From NCBI GenBank assembly GCA_023252095.1, contig JAHEXN010000167.1, forward strand, positions 1-7,711: a DNA stretch of 7,711 bases, read 5' to 3'. Made by a program: the position numbers and the translations under genes. Below the pieces are notes generated by a model. The model did not search any database and was not told the DNA's origin. It saw nothing but the letters and a program-made list of their open reading frames with translations. Of the stretch, positions 6,281 through 7,711 are shown piece by piece (the stretch's first letter is position 1; each line of letters starts with the position of its first letter). The DNA is from Actinomycetes bacterium (GTDB lineage Bacteria > Actinomycetota > Actinomycetes > Propionibacteriales > Nocardioidaceae).

Positions 6281-7022
6281 CGTCATCACCTCCCACGTAG
6301 TCGTCGAACGCTCGTTGCGCCTGCTCGTTGCCGGCGATCGCATCGCGCCACCCGAGGGTGACCCAGGTGAACGGCTCGTCGCCCACTGTCGTCTCGCCTC
6401 GGTCATCGTAGGGGGGAACGCGCCGCAGACCGACTCGGATCTGCACCTGCTCGACCGTGCCGTCGGCCAGCGCCGAGCTGTAGAGGGTGCCGAACTGGGT
6501 CGCCATGGCCCAGTTCGCGAAGAAGACCTGGGCCTGGAACGGTGTCGCGCCCTCGGCCTCGATCGCGACCTGGCGCGTCGCGCGGTCCTCCTCCGTCAGG
6601 TCCTGCTCGACCAGGGGCCGCGCTTCCGTCGGGAACGACGTGATCGCGACGTTCAGGTTGGTGGCCAGCGACCGCGCGGCCCGGTCGATGCGGGGTCGCA
6701 GCAGACCACCGTCCTCCAGGTCGGCTGTCACGTCGGTCCACGCGGTCTCGACGGTCTCTCCGCCTGCTGTCAGCACCCGAGCACGGACCAGCAGGGCTTC
6801 GTCGGCCCGCTGGAGACCGGGGTCGACCGTGGTCGGCGACTGGCGGAAGTACGGGTTGACGTAGGACGCGAGCGCGCTGTCGCCCACTGATTCCCTGATG
6901 GGGCTCGACGGGCTGAGCCACAGGCCGACGATCGCCGAGTGCGCGATCACGACGGCGGCGACCGTGAGCATGATGCCGCTCTGCCACCGGGTCACGTGGA
7001 CCTGCGGTGCGTGAGCGGGCAT
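6273..7022 (-). CDS. DUF5819-like single-pass membrane protein
   Basis: The 249-residue protein starts with a short basic segment and one membrane helix (about 16-36, IMLTVAAVVIAHSAIVGLWL), followed by a soluble domain that probably lies outside the membrane. YVNPYFRQ (54-61) followed by an LLVRARV strand (77-83) and a Trp/Asp segment (AWTDVT, 94-99) recall DUF5819 proteins, which are often encoded beside HTTM proteins. The Trp common after the Phe-x-Gln motif is absent here (Ser-Pro instead). Molecular function is unknown. ATG 7022 is preferred because a promoter -10 ends seven bases before it; ATG 7031, three codons upstream, would overlap that -10. The gene's end overlaps the HTTM gene by eight bases, so the two are one transcript and may form a membrane complex. 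The family call rests on motif and context recall, not on a search. Confidence 0.7.
   Translation of the reverse strand: MPAHAPQVHVTRWQSGIMLTVAAVVIAHSAIVGLWLSPSSPIRESVGDSALASYVNPYFRQSPTTVDPGLQRADEALLVRARVLTAGGETVETAWTDVTADLEDGGLLRPRIDRAARSLATNLNVAITSFPTEARPLVEQDLTEEDRATRQVAIEAEGATPFQAQVFFANWAMATQFGTLYSSALADGTVEQVQIRVGLRRVPPYDDRGETTVGDEPFTWVTLGWRDAIAGNEQAQRAFDDYVGGDDGA
6289..6294 (-). promoter_or_regulatory. Shine-Dalgarno site for the HTTM gene
   Basis: On the minus strand GGGAGG (6294-6289) is followed by TGATGACG and then GTG at 6280, a near-ideal eight-base spacing. The run GGAGGTGAT pairs with the 16S rRNA 3' end over nine bases. The site lies within the 3' end of the DUF5819-like gene and is the strongest ribosome-binding site in the window. 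It argues for start GTG 6280 over ATG 6286. Confidence 0.7.
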
Positions 7023-7057
7023 GGGTTCCATCCTAGGTCGGGATCGGGTGGTGTCAG
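7022..7057 (-). promoter_or_regulatory. Leaderless-type promoter of the DUF5819-HTTM operon
   Basis: On the minus strand CTGACA (7057-7052) matches the -35 consensus TTGACA at five of six bases. A 16-base spacer (7051-7036) leads to TAGGAT (7035-7030), a TANNNT -10. Seven bases later comes ATG at 7022, so transcription should start on the initiation codon. The promoter sits directly behind the terminator hairpin of the upstream gene, making the DUF5819-HTTM pair an independent unit. Confidence 0.65.
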
Positions 7058-7066
7058 GACATGACA

Positions 7067-7096
7067 GATGCCGGTGACCCGAAGGTCACCGGCATC
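7067..7096 (-). terminator. Intrinsic-type terminator hairpin with UUCG tetraloop
   Basis: GATGCCGGTGACC (7067-7079) and its exact inverted copy (7084-7096) form a 13-base-pair stem. On the minus strand the four-base loop is UUCG closed by a C-G pair, the unusually stable C(UUCG)G tetraloop. The stem starts 20 bases after the stop of the surface-protein gene, as expected for its terminator. Downstream there is only TGTCATGTCC, not a long U-tract, as is common for actinobacterial terminators. Confidence 0.8.
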
Positions 7097-7115
7097 GGTC
7101 AGTCAGTGCTGTCGA

Positions 7116-7711
7116 TCAGGCGAGCAGAGCCGACTCGCGGCGCTTCTCGTTGATCATCGCGGCCGCACCCAGGGACACCAGGAGCAGATCCAGCAGCCAG
7201 AAGGGCCACAGGTTCGACGCACCGGTGCTGGGCAGGGTGTCGACCGACTTGTCGGCCAGGCCACCGTTGCCGTTGAGGTTGGCGTTCGCGTTGGCCGGAG
7301 CGTTCGCGTTGGCCGGGGCGTTGGCGTTCGCGTTGGCCGGAGCGTTCGCGTTTGCCGGGGCGTTGGCGTTCGTCTGGTCGTCGAACGTGTTCGTCGAGTT
7401 CGGGCCGACCAGCGAGTTGCCCAGGTTGACCGACAGGGCCTCCACGCCCGGATCGCCCAGCAGGGCGACGCGAATCGCGGTGGTCGAGAAGATGCCGGCG
7501 TCCGACGTCAGGCCGAGCTGCGGCAGCAGGCGGTCCGACACCAGGTCGAGGTAGCTACCCGGATTGGACTCCTGCACGTTGACACGGATGTCGACCAGCG
7601 GCGCCAGCGCGATGAAGAGCTGCTCGATCGGGTCCGACAGCGTGTCGGCCAGCGTGGCCAGGAGCGGGTTGATGGCCGCGTCGATGACTTGCTGCACCAG
7701 GGGACCGATGC
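7116..7711 (-). CDS. LPXTG-anchored surface protein, possible choice-of-anchor G family, C-terminal part
   Basis: The frame enters at the right edge and ends with TGA at 7118-7116; the start, signal peptide and N-terminal region are outside the window. About 198 residues are visible. An amphipathic helical region (VIDAAINPLLATLADTL) is followed by DIRVNVQ, a TTAIRVALLG strand, and VNLGNSLVGPN. This pattern recalls actinobacterial choice-of-anchor G proteins, a moderate-confidence match from memory. An Asn/Ala/Pro tandem repeat then forms a flexible spacer likely to cross the cell wall. The C terminus is a textbook sorting signal: LPSTG (bases 7235-7221), a hydrophobic stretch, and a NEKRRE tail that ends six residues later. 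Sortase would cut between Thr and Gly and link the protein to peptidoglycan. A GTG at 7697 is in frame but internal, since the coding frame continues upstream. The adhesive or structural role is unknown. Confidence 0.78.
   Translation of the reverse strand, partial: IGPLVQQVIDAAINPLLATLADTLSDPIEQLFIALAPLVDIRVNVQESNPGSYLDLVSDRLLPQLGLTSDAGIFSTTAIRVALLGDPGVEALSVNLGNSLVGPNSTNTFDDQTNANAPANANAPANANANAPANANAPANANANLNGNGGLADKSVDTLPSTGASNLWPFWLLDLLLVSLGAAAMINEKRRESALLA
7221..7235 (-). other. LPSTG sortase recognition motif
   Basis: CTG CCC AGC ACC GGT on the minus strand encodes LPSTG, 40-odd residues from the C terminus. It is followed by a hydrophobic membrane segment and a basic tail, the three-part arrangement required for sortase anchoring. 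High-GC actinomycete class E sortases prefer LAxTG, so LPSTG suggests a class A- or F-like enzyme; this last step is inference. Confidence 0.8.
7279..7362 (-). repeat. Two tandem 42-bp repeats encoding a 14-residue Asn/Ala/Pro unit
   Basis: Copies at 7279-7320 and 7321-7362 differ at one base (7311 G against 7353 T), a synonymous GCC/GCA change. Each encodes NANAPANANAPANA. A partial third copy continues for about 10 bases after 7362, and a partial protein copy (NAN) also lies on the C-terminal side. Such near-identical DNA repeats can expand or contract by slippage or recombination, changing the wall-spanning spacer length. Confidence 0.9.

Noticed and set aside
6281..6406. A 42-residue N-terminal extension of the HTTM protein from 6406
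   Set aside because: It would lie wholly within the DUF5819-like gene, is Ser/Arg-rich with no domain, and ignores the strong Shine-Dalgarno at 6294-6289.
7279..7362. CRISPR-like array
   Set aside because: The repeats are directly abutting with no unique spacers, and they are in frame within a coding sequence, encoding a protein repeat.

Overview
The window is strongly GC-rich, with G or C at most third codon positions, frequent GTG starts and tightly packed genes. It also has promoters placed so close to start codons that transcripts must be leaderless. Together with the gene families present, this points to a high-GC actinomycete (Actinomycetota). A Nocardioidaceae member such as Aeromicrobium is plausible, but that is an inference from gene content, not a proven assignment. 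Coding density is very high, and no gene-free stretch approaches 300 bases.

Layout, left to right. (1) Bases 1-368 (+) hold the C-terminal part of a glycosyltransferase-like protein. (2) It converges on a two-gene minus-strand unit: a siderophore-interacting flavin reductase-type protein (1071-1919), coupled by a GTGA overlap to an IspD-family cytidylyltransferase (385-1074). (3) That unit is divergent from a plus-strand pair: a cytosolic-type M13 zinc metallopeptidase (1937-3892), coupled by an ATGA overlap to a 12-helix MFS transporter (3889-5091). Only 17 bases separate the two divergent GTG starts. They contain a symmetric TAGCCTA element that supplies a -10 hexamer for both strands, each six bases from its start codon. 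(4) Converging on the MFS gene with a one-base gap is a minus-strand pair: a DUF5819-like single-pass membrane protein (6273-7022) and an HTTM/vitamin K-dependent carboxylase-like membrane protein (5093-6280). It has its own promoter of leaderless type. (5) An intrinsic-type hairpin with a C(UUCG)G loop separates this pair from the C-terminal part of a sortase-anchored surface protein (7116-7711). That protein has a perfect 14-residue Asn/Ala/Pro tandem repeat followed by an LPSTG sorting signal.

How the genes may work together. The siderophore-interacting protein would release iron from imported ferric siderophores, and the IspD-type enzyme would make a CDP-activated alcohol; the link between them is translational coupling rather than an obvious pathway. 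The peptidase and MFS exporter are co-translated but of unknown joint role. The HTTM plus DUF5819 pair resembles in layout the SdpB/SdpA maturation pair of Bacillus, and it keeps a lysine at the place of the proposed catalytic lysine of vitamin K carboxylase. It is the part of the window most likely to hide undescribed biochemistry. No obvious peptide substrate is visible inside the window.
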